A DNA stretch of 64,000 bases, from contig OY969805.1 in the NCBI GenBank assembly GCA_963703325.1, positions 2,108,001-2,172,000 on the forward strand, read 5' to 3'. Numbering within the stretch: position 1 is the first letter of the stretch; the number at the start of each line of letters is the position of its first letter. Position numbers and translations under genes: made by a program. Source of the stretch: Aquilonibacter sp963703325 (lineage in GTDB: Bacteria > Vulcanimicrobiota > Vulcanimicrobiia > Vulcanimicrobiales > Vulcanimicrobiaceae). A model generated the notes under the pieces. The model saw only the letters and a program-made list of their open reading frames with translations. It was not told the DNA's origin and made no database searches. Shown in pieces: positions 52,092-61,680 of this stretch.

Positions 52092-53204
52092 GTGGCTTCA
52101 GCAGTATTGGTAGGAGCGCAAGCGCGAATCGACTCGCTCGATGTGCGAGCGTACAAGATTCCAACGGCGACGCCGGAATCCGACGGGACGCTGGAATGGG
52201 ATGCGACCACGCTGGTCTATGTGGAGGTTCACGCCGGCGGACAGACCGGCATCGGTTTTACCTACGCCGACATCGGCACCGCCAAACTTATCGATTCGCT
52301 GCTACGTGAAACGATCGTCGGAGCCGACGCGCTTCAAATCGGCGCGCGCTGGAACGACATGTACGGGAAAACACGTAATCTCGGTCACGACGGCATGACG
52401 TCGATGGCGATTTCCGCGGTCGACGTTGCGTTGTGGGATCTCAAAGGTAAGATCCTGAACGTGCCGACGTGCGCGCTCCTGGGAACGGTCCGCGCGAGTG
52501 TGCCCGTGTACGGGAGCGGTGGTTTTACCGCGTATTCGAAGGAACAACTATGCGCGCAGGTCGCGGGCTGGGTGGACAGTGGCATCCCGCGCGTCAAAAT
52601 GAAGATCGGACGCGATCCGGTCGCAGATGTCGAACGCGTGGCCGCCGCTCGTCGCGCCATCGGCGACGATGCCGAACTCTTTGTCGATGCCAACGGCGCC
52701 TATGCGGTACAGCAGGCGATCGATCAGGCGCGGCATCTTGCCGAGCAACGTGTGACGTGGTTCGAGGAACCGGTCTTTCGCGAGGACTATGTCGGCACGC
52801 GTCACGTGCGCGAGCGGGTACCGCCCGGAATGGAGATTTCCGACGGCGAGTACGGCTACGGACTCTATGAGTTCGCGCGCATGATCGATGCGCAAATGCT
52901 GGACGTGTTGCAGGCCGATGCCACGCGTTGCGGTGGATTCTCCGGCCTGCTCGCGGTCGACGGCCTTGCCCAAAGCACGATGACTCCACTCTCGACCCAT
53001 TGCGCACCGCATCTGCATCTGCACGCCGCGTTGGCCTGCAAGCAGCTGCGCCATATCGAATATTTTTACGACCACTATCGCATCGAGCGGATGCTATTCG
53101 ACGGCGCTTCCGAGCCGGTGAACGGGCGACTTTCCGCCGATCCGGATCGGCCGGGCATCGGGCTCGAGCTGCGCTGCGCGGATGCCGAGCGCTACCTCCT
53201 CTAA
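52092..53204 (+). CDS. Enolase-superfamily (mandelate racemase-like) sugar-acid enzyme
   Basis: A 370-residue protein with the mandelate racemase fold. The KxK base is in RVKMKIGRDP. The metal ligands are in DANGAY, WFEEPV and ISDGEYG. The His-Asp dyad appears as QADATRCGG and STHCAPHLHLH. This places it in the mandelate racemase subgroup, in which most members are sugar-acid dehydratases (gluconate, galactonate, mannonate). The substrate is undetermined. The GTG start is 2 nt after the TPP-enzyme stop, and AAGGAAG precedes the next gene. Confidence 0.85.
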   Translation: MASAVLVGAQARIDSLDVRAYKIPTATPESDGTLEWDATTLVYVEVHAGGQTGIGFTYADIGTAKLIDSLLRETIVGADALQIGARWNDMYGKTRNLGHDGMTSMAISAVDVALWDLKGKILNVPTCALLGTVRASVPVYGSGGFTAYSKEQLCAQVAGWVDSGIPRVKMKIGRDPVADVERVAAARRAIGDDAELFVDANGAYAVQQAIDQARHLAEQRVTWFEEPVFREDYVGTRHVRERVPPGMEISDGEYGYGLYEFARMIDAQMLDVLQADATRCGGFSGLLAVDGLAQSTMTPLSTHCAPHLHLHAALACKQLRHIEYFYDHYRIERMLFDGASEPVNGRLSADPDRPGIGLELRCADAERYLL

Positions 53205-53215
53205 GGAAGACTGTC

Positions 53216-56200
53216 ATGATCCGAATACTGGAAGCCGTCGAGGCAACGCATACGAGCCGTAATGGCGTGCATCCACATCGTACCGAGCGGCCCGGATCGA
53301 TCAACAGCGCCGACGTCGACGTTGCGGGGTTGGAAGCCGAATTACGCGCCAGTGTGCGCGGCGAAGTTCGATTCGACACAAGTACACGTGCGATGTATGC
53401 CACCGATGCGTCGAATTATCGGCAGGTTCCGATCGGTCTCGTCATTCCGAAAGACGCGGAGGACGTCGAGCGAACGCTCGCGGCGTGCCGCAAATTCGGA
53501 GCGCCCGTGTTTTCACGCGGCGGCGGCACGAGCCTCGCCGGTGAGGGTTGTAACGCCGCAGTCGTGATGGACTTCAGCAAGTATATGAACGAGATTGTCG
53601 AGATCGACTGGGCGGCAAAGACCGCGCGCGTTCAGCCCGGCTGCGTCAACGACGATCTACGCAACAAGGCCGAGGAACGTCATCTCACGTTCGGGCCCGA
53701 TCCGGCAACGCACAATCGCAACACGTTCGGCGGGATGATCGGCAACAACTCGTGCGGCATGCACGCGCAAATGGCCGGCAAAACGGAAGAAAACGTCGAG
53801 GAATTAGAAATCCTCACCTACGACGGCCTGCGGATGCGCGTCGGCCGAACCTCGGATGCGGAGCTCGAGCGCATCATCGCCGCCGGCGGTCGCAAGGGCG
53901 AAATCTATGCGTCGCTGCGAGACCTGCGCGATAAGTATGCCGACAAGATTCGCGAGATATTTCCGAATATTCCGCGACGCGTTTCGGGTTTTCCGCTCAA
54001 CGAACTACTGCCGGAGAACGGCTTTAACGTCGCACGCGCGCTAGTCGGCACTGAAAGCACCTGCATCACCGTCGTCGAGGCGACGGTTCGCTTGGTTCAC
54101 AGCCCGCCGCATCGCGCCATCGCCATTTTGGGTTTTCCGGATCTCGCTGCGGCTGCCGATCATGTTCCGTTTTGCGATACGCATGGGCCGATCGCGCTCG
54201 AAGGCATGGCGGCCTCGATGTTCCGTTACATGGAACTCAAAGGCGAATCGGAGCGGGGCCGCGCCATGTTTCCGCCGGGTGACGGCTGGCTCATCTGCGA
54301 ATTCGGCGGCGATTCGAAGCAGGAGGCGTCCGATCGCGCGCACGGTCTGATCGAAGCGATCAAAAGACAACCAAATCCACCCTCGGTAAACTTCTTTGAC
54401 GATCACCAAGAACAGGAGCGGTTTTGGCGGTTTCGCGATAACGCGCTCGGCGCGACCTCAAAGATTCCGAATCAAGCCGACTACTATCCGGGCTGGGAGG
54501 ACTCCGCGGTCGATCCCAAACGCCTCGGCGATTATATTCGGAAGTTTCAAGCGATGCTCGACGAGTACGGCTACAAAGGCTCGATCTACGGGCACTTCGG
54601 ACAAGGCTGCGTTCACGTAAGCATCAACTTCGATCTATTCACTGTGGCCGGGATCGCGAAGTATCGCGAGTTCGTCACGAAGATGGCACATATCTGCGTT
54701 GAGCACGGCGGCTCGCTGTCCGGTGAGCACGGTGACGGTCAAGCGCGTGGAGAGTTGTTGCCCATCATGTACGGCGACGACCTCGTGCAAGCGTTCTGGG
54801 AATTCAAGTCGATTTGGGATCCGCAGCATAAGATGAACCCCGGCAAGGCCGTGCATCCCTACAAGCTCGATCAAAACCTGCGTTGGGGCACCGAGTACGA
54901 ACCATGGGAACCGAAGACCCATTTCAAGTTTGAGGACGATCACGGCAGCTTTGCGTTCGCTGCGAACCGGTGCGTCGGAACCGGCAAGTGCCGCAAGCAC
55001 GACGGCGGCACGATGTGTCCGAGCTATATGGCGACCAAAGAAGAAGCCTACTCGACACGCGGCCGCGCGCGGCTGCTTTTCGAGATGCTCGAGGGCAATC
55101 CGATCGACCGCGGCTGGCAAGACGAAGGCGTCAAGGATGCACTCGACCTATGCTTATCCTGTAAAGGCTGCAAGGGCGAGTGTCCGGTCAACGTCGACAT
55201 GGCGACCTACAAGGCCGAGTTTCTTTCGCACTATTTCGAGCACAAGCAGCGTCCCATCTCCGCCTACGCATTCGGCTTGATCTACTGGTGGGCGCGACTG
55301 GCGTCGCTCGCGCCCCGCCTAGTGAATGCCTTGACGCACGCCCCGGGGTTGCGCGACATCGCCAAGATGGTGGTCTCGATGGCACCCGCGCGCGCGATTC
55401 CGCTCTTCGCGCCGCAAACGTTTCGCGCATGGTTCGCACAACGACCGCTGCGCAACGTCGGCAAAGAGCAGGTGATGCTATGGCCCGACACCTGGAACAA
55501 TCACTTTCACACGACCACCGCTCAGGCTGCGGTGGAGGTTCTGGAAGACGCCGGCTTCCAGGTAATCGTTCCCAGGGCGCAATTATGCTGCGGCCGTCCG
55601 CTGTACGATTACGGCATGCTCGATCTTGCCAAGACCATGCTTCAAGAGATATTGGAGTCGCTTCGTCCGCAGATTCGCGATGGGATATGCATTGTCGGAC
55701 TCGAGCCCAGTTGCGTTTCCGTGTTTCGCGACGAGATGACCAATCTTCTCGGACCGGATGAAGATGCGAAGCGACTCAAAGAGCAAACCTTTCTGTTGAC
55801 CGAATTTCTCGCGAAAAAAGCGCAGGGGTACGCGCCGCCGCGATTACATCGCAAAGCGCTCGTCCAAGAGCACTGCCATCACAAAGCGATCCTCGATCGG
55901 TCCGGCGAGAGCAAATTGTTCGACGCGCTCGAACTCGACTACGAGATGCCGGACACGGGATGCTGCGGCATGGCGGGACCATTCGGATTCGACGCCAAGC
56001 ATTACGACGTGTCGATGACTATCGGCGAGCGAGCGCTGCTGCCGAAAGTTCGCGCTGCCGATCCGCGTACGATCATCGTGGCCGACGGATTCAGTTGTCG
56101 CGAGCAGATCTCCCAAACGACGGATCGTCAAGCGCTGCATCCGGCTCAGGTCTTGAAGATGGCGCTCGACGATCGTGGCAAAGATCTGCACGATCCGTTG

Positions 56201-56329
56201 CCCGAACTTCGCTTCATGCCGGACGTCCGCGCCGAATCGGCGCGAGCCGCCGTGCACGGCACACTCGCGATAGTCGCGCTCGCCGGTACCGCGACGCTGG
56301 CGGCGTTTCTGTTCGGAAGGCGACGCTGA
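53216..56329 (+). CDS. Giant FAD- and Fe-S-binding dehydrogenase with C-terminal membrane helix
   Basis: A 1037-residue protein joining a GlcD/D-lactate-dehydrogenase-type FAD half (PCMH domain with SRGGGTSLAGEG, then SGEHGDGQARGEL) to a GlpC-like half. The Fe-S part has CVGTGKCRKHDGGTMCPSY and CLSCKGCKGECPVNVD, two 4Fe-4S clusters, then two CCG domains (CCGRPLYDYG, GCCGMAGPFGFD). The overall order matches E. coli YdiJ, a D-2-hydroxyglutarate dehydrogenase. Unlike YdiJ it ends with a hydrophobic helix (GTLAIVALAGTATLAAFLF) and Arg cap, suggesting membrane tethering. A good AAGGAAG site precedes ATG 53216. It probably feeds electrons to quinone. Confidence 0.88.
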   Translation: MIRILEAVEATHTSRNGVHPHRTERPGSINSADVDVAGLEAELRASVRGEVRFDTSTRAMYATDASNYRQVPIGLVIPKDAEDVERTLAACRKFGAPVFSRGGGTSLAGEGCNAAVVMDFSKYMNEIVEIDWAAKTARVQPGCVNDDLRNKAEERHLTFGPDPATHNRNTFGGMIGNNSCGMHAQMAGKTEENVEELEILTYDGLRMRVGRTSDAELERIIAAGGRKGEIYASLRDLRDKYADKIREIFPNIPRRVSGFPLNELLPENGFNVARALVGTESTCITVVEATVRLVHSPPHRAIAILGFPDLAAAADHVPFCDTHGPIALEGMAASMFRYMELKGESERGRAMFPPGDGWLICEFGGDSKQEASDRAHGLIEAIKRQPNPPSVNFFDDHQEQERFWRFRDNALGATSKIPNQADYYPGWEDSAVDPKRLGDYIRKFQAMLDEYGYKGSIYGHFGQGCVHVSINFDLFTVAGIAKYREFVTKMAHICVEHGGSLSGEHGDGQARGELLPIMYGDDLVQAFWEFKSIWDPQHKMNPGKAVHPYKLDQNLRWGTEYEPWEPKTHFKFEDDHGSFAFAANRCVGTGKCRKHDGGTMCPSYMATKEEAYSTRGRARLLFEMLEGNPIDRGWQDEGVKDALDLCLSCKGCKGECPVNVDMATYKAEFLSHYFEHKQRPISAYAFGLIYWWARLASLAPRLVNALTHAPGLRDIAKMVVSMAPARAIPLFAPQTFRAWFAQRPLRNVGKEQVMLWPDTWNNHFHTTTAQAAVEVLEDAGFQVIVPRAQLCCGRPLYDYGMLDLAKTMLQEILESLRPQIRDGICIVGLEPSCVSVFRDEMTNLLGPDEDAKRLKEQTFLLTEFLAKKAQGYAPPRLHRKALVQEHCHHKAILDRSGESKLFDALELDYEMPDTGCCGMAGPFGFDAKHYDVSMTIGERALLPKVRAADPRTIIVADGFSCREQISQTTDRQALHPAQVLKMALDDRGKDLHDPLPELRFMPDVRAESARAAVHGTLAIVALAGTATLAAFLFGRRR

Positions 56330-57627
56330 TGGCCGGAACGCGCGTGGTAATCATCGGTGGCGGATTCGCGGGTGTCGCCACCGCTCGCGAACTCGAACGC
56401 GCCGGCAAGAGTGAGGTCGCCGTTACCCTGGTAAGCCGGCAAAACTTCATGCTCTTTACGCCGATGCTTCCCGAGGTCGCTACCGGCTCAATCGACGCGC
56501 AAGACATTATGCAGCCGTTGCGCTCCGCGCACGACGGGCGCAATGCCGGCGGATCGTCGCGTTTTGAGCTGGGAGAAGCGATCGGTATCGACGTGTCGAG
56601 TCGAACCGTTACCGTGCGGCACCCGCTCACGCACGATTCCAAGCTCCTCGAGTACGACGAGTTGGTGCTTGCGGTGGGTGCCACCGCTTCGACCATGGGC
56701 GTACCGGGCGTCGAGAAGTTCGCGCTGCCCTTCAAGACGATCGAAGACGCGCAGATTGTGCGTAGCAGGGTGGTCGGCGCCCTGGAGGCCGCAGCTACGA
56801 CGAGTGACTTAGCCGCACGCGATCGCCTTCTGCGATTCGTCATCGTCGGCGGTGACTTCACCGGGGTCGAGCTCGCCGGTGAGATCCTGGCCTTTCTGCA
56901 CTCGACGTTAGAATATTATCCGAGCATCGATCCTTCGGCGGTGGAAGTGGCCGTGTTAGAGTCCGGTGCAAGATTGCTCGGCCATTTGCCCGGCAAATTC
57001 GGAAAGTACGCGGCAGCAACGTTGAGCCAGCGCGGCGCGAGATTACGATTAAACCAAGAGGTGAGCGCGATCGACGGCCGCGGCGTGGAGCTGAAAAGCG
57101 GAGAACGCATCGCGAGCGGAACGGTCATTTGGGCGGCCGGTGAAAAGCCGTCACCGTTGGCGGACGCGGTCGGGTTAAGGACGACCGAGCATGGTGCAAT
57201 CGAGACCGGCGCCGACTTCGCGGTGGTTGGGACTCCGCACGTGTGGGCGCTGGGAGATTGCGCCGCCGTCCCGCGCCCAAAGGGCGGGACCTACGCACCG
57301 CTCGCGCAAGTCGCCGTGCGCGAAGGCCCGGTGCTGGCGCGCAATATCATTGCGCGGATACGCGGTCGATCGACGGCGAATTTCTTATACGAGGAGCTTG
57401 GGCAGATGGCGTCCCTCGGCGATCGCGAAGCCGTCGCCGAGCTTCCCGGAGGAGCGATGGTGACAGGCTTCGCGGCATGGTTGCTGTGGCGAACCTACTA
57501 TTTGGGGCGCGTCCCCGGACTAAGCCGTAAGACCCGTGTCGCGCTCGACTGGACTCTGGGATTGGTGTTTCCGTCGTTCTCCCGCGCCGCGGAAACACCG
57601 GAGCACGCCCGTGCAACTCGACGCTAA
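56329..57627 (+). CDS. Type II NADH dehydrogenase-like FAD oxidoreductase
   Basis: A 432-residue two-dinucleotide-binding flavoprotein of the NDH-2 type, which passes electrons from NADH to quinone without pumping protons. Motifs are VVIIGGGFAGVATAREL (about 6-22), FMLFTPMLPEVATGSID, VIVGGDFTGVELAGEIL (NADH site) and VWALGDCAAVPRP (FAD ribityl site). The C-terminal about 50 residues are amphipathic (AWLLWRTYYLGRVPGLSRKT), as in membrane-attached NDH-2. The ATG shares a base with the previous stop. It would recycle NADH made by the following SDR. Confidence 0.9.
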   Translation: MAGTRVVIIGGGFAGVATARELERAGKSEVAVTLVSRQNFMLFTPMLPEVATGSIDAQDIMQPLRSAHDGRNAGGSSRFELGEAIGIDVSSRTVTVRHPLTHDSKLLEYDELVLAVGATASTMGVPGVEKFALPFKTIEDAQIVRSRVVGALEAAATTSDLAARDRLLRFVIVGGDFTGVELAGEILAFLHSTLEYYPSIDPSAVEVAVLESGARLLGHLPGKFGKYAAATLSQRGARLRLNQEVSAIDGRGVELKSGERIASGTVIWAAGEKPSPLADAVGLRTTEHGAIETGADFAVVGTPHVWALGDCAAVPRPKGGTYAPLAQVAVREGPVLARNIIARIRGRSTANFLYEELGQMASLGDREAVAELPGGAMVTGFAAWLLWRTYYLGRVPGLSRKTRVALDWTLGLVFPSFSRAAETPEHARATRR

Positions 57628-58378
57628 GGTCGCGATCGTGACCGGCGGGGCAAGCGGAATCGGTAAAGCGATCTCGCTCGCGCTTGCCCGCGAAGGCGCG
57701 AGCGTGATCGTGGATTACTTCGGGAACGAGCAGCCCGCGGCCGAGGTCGTTGACGAGATCGAAAACTTCGGCGGCAAAGCGTTCGCCGTGGCCGCCGACA
57801 TCAGCAAGGAAGACGAAGTCGCAGCACTGACCGGAAAAGCGATCAAGCATTTCGGCGGGATCGACATTTTGATCAACAATGCCGGAATCGAGCACAAGGA
57901 GCCGTTTCTGGAAACCCCGCTCGACTTGTGGAACAAAGTCATCGCGATCAACCTGAGCGGCGCGTGGATCTGTTCGCAAGCCGTTGGCCGCCAGATGGTC
58001 AAGCAAAAGCGCGGAGGCCGGATCATCAATATCTCCTCTATCCACGAGGAACTCGCGATGCCGACGAACGCGCCGTATTGCGCGTCTAAGGGAGGCGTGC
58101 GCATGTTGATGCGAACCATCGCGCTCGAACTCGCCGAACACGGAATCACCGTAAACGACGTGTGTCCGGGTGCCGTGGATACGCCGATGGATGCGAATCT
58201 CAAACGCGATCGCAAAGAGTATGCCGATCTTCTTTCCGAGATTCCGTTGCGGCGGATGGCAAAGCCTGAAGAAATTGCCGGGCTGTGTGTTTTCCTTGCA
58301 TCCGAAGCGGGCGCGTATATTACGGGCGCCTCGTACGTGATCGACGGCGGCATGACCAAGCACGCCGGAAGTCTTTAG
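57611..58378 (+). CDS. Short-chain dehydrogenase, glucose-1-dehydrogenase-like
   Basis: A 255-residue classical SDR with VTGGASGIGKAISLAL (about 9-24), LINNAGIEHKEP, the catalytic Ser-Tyr-Lys in NISSIHEE, then APYCASKGG, and GITVNDVCPGAVDTPM. The C-terminus ITGASYVIDGGM is typical of sugar and polyol dehydrogenases close to Bacillus glucose 1-dehydrogenase. It overlaps the NDH-2 gene by 17 nt. The GTG start is the first that keeps the Rossmann motif at the usual distance from the N-terminus. Confidence 0.85.
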   Translation: MQLDAKVAIVTGGASGIGKAISLALAREGASVIVDYFGNEQPAAEVVDEIENFGGKAFAVAADISKEDEVAALTGKAIKHFGGIDILINNAGIEHKEPFLETPLDLWNKVIAINLSGAWICSQAVGRQMVKQKRGGRIINISSIHEELAMPTNAPYCASKGGVRMLMRTIALELAEHGITVNDVCPGAVDTPMDANLKRDRKEYADLLSEIPLRRMAKPEEIAGLCVFLASEAGAYITGASYVIDGGMTKHAGSL

Positions 58379-58381
58379 CCG

Positions 58382-60817
58382 ATGCCCGTGGTCACTCACG
58401 ACCCCGGCGTCAACGATAAAATTTCGCGCTACGACGTCTCCGATACCCAGATGGCTGCGGGCAGCACCCTCGGGTCACCCAAAGCGACGATGATCATCAA
58501 AGCGACGGGGGCGATCGAAAAGCTCTATTCCGCCGATATCGGACTCGAGATGTTCGGAACCGTCCTGCTCAACCACTGGGACGATCGCACCGGAACCCCA
58601 CTTTCCCCGATGCCCGGTACGTTCCGAATTCATCCCGAACATCAGGAGCATCTCTTCCATCTTTCCAACGGCGTTCGCGTACATGAAGACCTGTTCGTCT
58701 TGAGCGGAAAGCCTGCCGGCAAGAACGTCGACCCGCCCGCCGGGTACTATCATATCGAGCTGTTCAACGACACCCCGAGTGCGGTGGAGATCAGCACCTA
58801 CGCGTTTGCGCAGCTGCGCGGCAACACGCCACGCGGCATCGCTAGTGCATACAGCAGCAAGCATCGAGCGATAATAGCCTGGAACCAAGAGAATGAAGCG
58901 CTGGCGCGGATAATCGGCTCCGACGTCGAGCCGACAAGCTACGAAGTGATGGCCGGGAATGGTCGCGAGAATAGTCCCGCGTCCCCGGGTATGTTGAGCG
59001 ATACCACGGTTGACTCGGACGGCGATCCGATGGCCGCGCTGCACTTCTCGCATCTGCTCGAGCCCGGCGAGTTCGCTCGTTTTCACTTGATTCTGTCCTT
59101 TTCGAACCATGGAAGAGCCGGGGCCCAGCGGACCTACGCAAAGTGTCCGCCCGCGGATGCGGCGCTGAAGCGAACGCGCGCCTTCTATAATGAGATCCTC
59201 AACCGAGCGGTCGTCATTTGTCCGGACGAGGACGTGAACCGTGGGGTGCTCTGGGCGAAAGCGAACATGTTGCGAACGCAGTCGCTTGCGCCGACCGGCT
59301 GGTGTTTTGTGAACGATCCGACACGCTCGAATAATAGCGTGGGGCGCGACACCGCATGGTTCGCCTACGGCGCCGACTACATCACGCCGGAGTTCTGCCG
59401 CGAATCGCTGCTTTGGTACGCAGAGCACCTCGAGAAGAGCGGCATGGTCGTGGAATACTACGATATTCGTACCGGCAAGACCGCCGACTACAAGCTAAAC
59501 ATCAACGACAACACTCCGTTGTTGATCTTGGCAATGTGGCACCATTACAACGTCTGCGGTGACATGGCGTTCCTGAAGCACGTGTACCCGTTCGCCACCA
59601 AGGCAGCGCGCTATATCCTCTCGCAGCGCAACGATCAAGGCTTGGTGTGGTGCACGGCCAAGGGCACCTCCGACTGGGGAATCGTCGGCTGGCGCAACGT
59701 CATCGCGAACTACCGCCTATCCGGTGCGACGACCGAGGTGAACTCCGAGTGCTATGCGGCGCTGCAAACCGTTTCGCACATGGCGCGTGCCCTCAAAAAA
59801 CACGATGAAGCTGCCGCCTTCAAAAAGGCCGCAGAAACACTGCGTCAGGCGATCAACGAGCATCTGTTGGATCCGGTGACGAAGCTCTACTACCTGAACA
59901 TTGCCCTTGACGGATCCAAGCGCAGCGACTGCACCGCCGATATGGTCTTCCCGGTAATGTTTGGTGTCGCCGACGATGAGATCGCCGCGAGGATCATTGC
60001 CCGCTTGAGCAACGAAGATTTCTGGACGGCCGCCGGGATTCGCACCGTGCCGCGGACGGCGGTGAACTATGGGCCAACTCATGGATACGGACTGCTCGGC
60101 GGTGTGTGGGTAGGCGTAAGCTTTTGGTACGCCGTTGCCGCCGCCCGATTCAACCCCGCGCTCATGGCGCATTCGCTCGCTGCCAGCTTTCAACATTATT
60201 CGAGCGATCCGCGCCGCAATAACACGGTTCCGGGTCAGTTCTCGGAATGGCTTCACGGCGAAACATTGGTCAATCAAGGCATGATGCTCTCGCCGTGGTT
60301 TCCGCCGCGCTATTTATGGGCCGCGATCGAAGGTGCGGCGGGGTTGGATATTTCCACCGGAACGCCAACCGTCAATCCGCGCCTCGCACCTGAGTGGCAA
60401 TGGATGGGCGTGTCGAACTTGCCCTTTCGCGGCAGAAAACTTACCTGGTTCGCCGCGAGGCTTCCCGAACTACAAATGTATGGGAATTTTCAGTTCGATC
60501 GCTCGATGACGAGCATCGAATACGAAACCGACGTGTCGAACTTCGTACATACGATAGGCGACGCGGTTGCGAGCATTGCGCTTCGGAAGGGCGATGATGT
60601 CGTCGTGTTCGTCGGCAATACGAGTGCACACACGGTGGCGACAGCCGTTACGCTGGACCTGCCGCTAAGCGGCGCGTATTCCGTTCGGGCTTTCAACAGC
60701 CTGCGGAGAGCCTGGGTAAACGGCAAAGAGTTAAATGGCGCGGCGCTTCGACGCGGCATAGCCGTCGAACTCGGCGGCAAAGGTTTCTGCGTTATCGAGC
60801 TTCGGCAAGAGATCTGA
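58382..60817 (+). CDS. Glycoside hydrolase of the (alpha/alpha)6-barrel type, debranching-enzyme-like
   Basis: An 811-residue protein with an N-terminal beta-sandwich (about 20-280), an (alpha/alpha)6 toroid (about 290-680) and a C-terminal beta domain. Motifs such as SVGRDTAWFAYGADYITPEF, GTSDWGIVGWRNVIANYR and LGGVWVGVSFWYA resemble amylo-alpha-1,6-glucosidase (GDE_C) and glucoamylase-like families, but the family cannot be fixed by eye. There is no signal peptide, so it acts inside the cell on an imported oligosaccharide or glycoside. It starts 3 nt after the SDR gene and ends 2 nt before the isomerase gene. Confidence 0.78.
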   Translation: MPVVTHDPGVNDKISRYDVSDTQMAAGSTLGSPKATMIIKATGAIEKLYSADIGLEMFGTVLLNHWDDRTGTPLSPMPGTFRIHPEHQEHLFHLSNGVRVHEDLFVLSGKPAGKNVDPPAGYYHIELFNDTPSAVEISTYAFAQLRGNTPRGIASAYSSKHRAIIAWNQENEALARIIGSDVEPTSYEVMAGNGRENSPASPGMLSDTTVDSDGDPMAALHFSHLLEPGEFARFHLILSFSNHGRAGAQRTYAKCPPADAALKRTRAFYNEILNRAVVICPDEDVNRGVLWAKANMLRTQSLAPTGWCFVNDPTRSNNSVGRDTAWFAYGADYITPEFCRESLLWYAEHLEKSGMVVEYYDIRTGKTADYKLNINDNTPLLILAMWHHYNVCGDMAFLKHVYPFATKAARYILSQRNDQGLVWCTAKGTSDWGIVGWRNVIANYRLSGATTEVNSECYAALQTVSHMARALKKHDEAAAFKKAAETLRQAINEHLLDPVTKLYYLNIALDGSKRSDCTADMVFPVMFGVADDEIAARIIARLSNEDFWTAAGIRTVPRTAVNYGPTHGYGLLGGVWVGVSFWYAVAAARFNPALMAHSLAASFQHYSSDPRRNNTVPGQFSEWLHGETLVNQGMMLSPWFPPRYLWAAIEGAAGLDISTGTPTVNPRLAPEWQWMGVSNLPFRGRKLTWFAARLPELQMYGNFQFDRSMTSIEYETDVSNFVHTIGDAVASIALRKGDDVVVFVGNTSAHTVATAVTLDLPLSGAYSVRAFNSLRRAWVNGKELNGAALRRGIAVELGGKGFCVIELRQEI

Positions 60818-60819
60818 TT

Positions 60820-61680
60820 GTGAGCGACCAACTCAATCGCTTCGGGATCAGTGAATTTACGACGTGGCCGTGGTCCTTCGAGCGTGACGTGGAGCGGTAT
60901 GCGGCGCACGGCGTCGACACGATCGAAGTTTGCGAATTCAAACTCAACCGGGACGATTACCGTCCGCAGCTTCGAAGCATCGAGCGATCGGCGTTGACGG
61001 TGAGTTCGGTGCAGTCGACGGTGCACTCGCTCTTTCCGGATAGCTTGGCTCCATCTCCGTCGGATCCTGACGATCGAATTCGGCACATGAAGGCGGCCAT
61101 CGAGCGGATTGCGCCGCACGTGCCGGCGCAGGTTCCCTTCGTCGTCATAACCGGAGCGGCACCAGGCGGGAACAGCCGCATGGTGTATGACAAGGCCGTC
61201 ACCGCGCTTGCCGATTTGGCCTCGTTTGCCGCCGAATACGGCGTGCGCGTGGCCTACGAGCCGCTCAACCCGGTGCTTTTCAACACCGACACGGCATTGT
61301 GGGGTTTAGACCAAGCGTTGGAGCTGGTCCAGCGTGTCGATCACCCCGCCCTGGGCATCTGTCTCGATACGTGGAACATTTTCCAAACGCCGAACCTGTA
61401 CGAGGTCATCCGCGCATCCGGCGATCGTATCTTCTTGGTGCAAGTGAGCGACTGGCACCAGCCGCGCTCGAGAGCCGATCGCATGAGCCTGGGCGACGGT
61501 ACGATCCCGAACTCCGCGATCATGCGAGCCTGCCGAGACGCGGGCTACGTTGGACCGTTCGTGCTGGAGATATTCTCGGACGAATCGCTGCCGGACTCGA
61601 TCTGGCGCGCCGATCTCGACGAGGTGATCGATTGCAACGTAGCCGCCTTCGTGCGGCTCTGGAACGAGAGCATGGCGTGA
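60820..61680 (+). CDS. Sugar phosphate isomerase/epimerase (AP endonuclease 2 fold)
   Basis: A 286-residue TIM-barrel protein of the xylose-isomerase-like superfamily. The four metal ligands can be read as Glu in VAYEPLNP, Asp in GICLDTWNIF, His in QVSDWHQP and Glu in FVLEIFSD. Members include inosose isomerase, D-tagatose 3-epimerase and hydroxypyruvate isomerase; the precise reaction is not clear. The GTG start lies 2 nt after the hydrolase stop, and the stop overlaps the cyclase-family start by 4 nt (GTGA). Confidence 0.85.
   Translation: MSDQLNRFGISEFTTWPWSFERDVERYAAHGVDTIEVCEFKLNRDDYRPQLRSIERSALTVSSVQSTVHSLFPDSLAPSPSDPDDRIRHMKAAIERIAPHVPAQVPFVVITGAAPGGNSRMVYDKAVTALADLASFAAEYGVRVAYEPLNPVLFNTDTALWGLDQALELVQRVDHPALGICLDTWNIFQTPNLYEVIRASGDRIFLVQVSDWHQPRSRADRMSLGDGTIPNSAIMRACRDAGYVGPFVLEIFSDESLPDSIWRADLDEVIDCNVAAFVRLWNESMA

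Noticed and set aside
58475..59428. A 317-codon minus-strand ORF opposite the glycoside hydrolase.
   Set aside because: The plus-strand protein has clear barrel motifs and tight operon spacing; the antisense frame has no recognisable domain.
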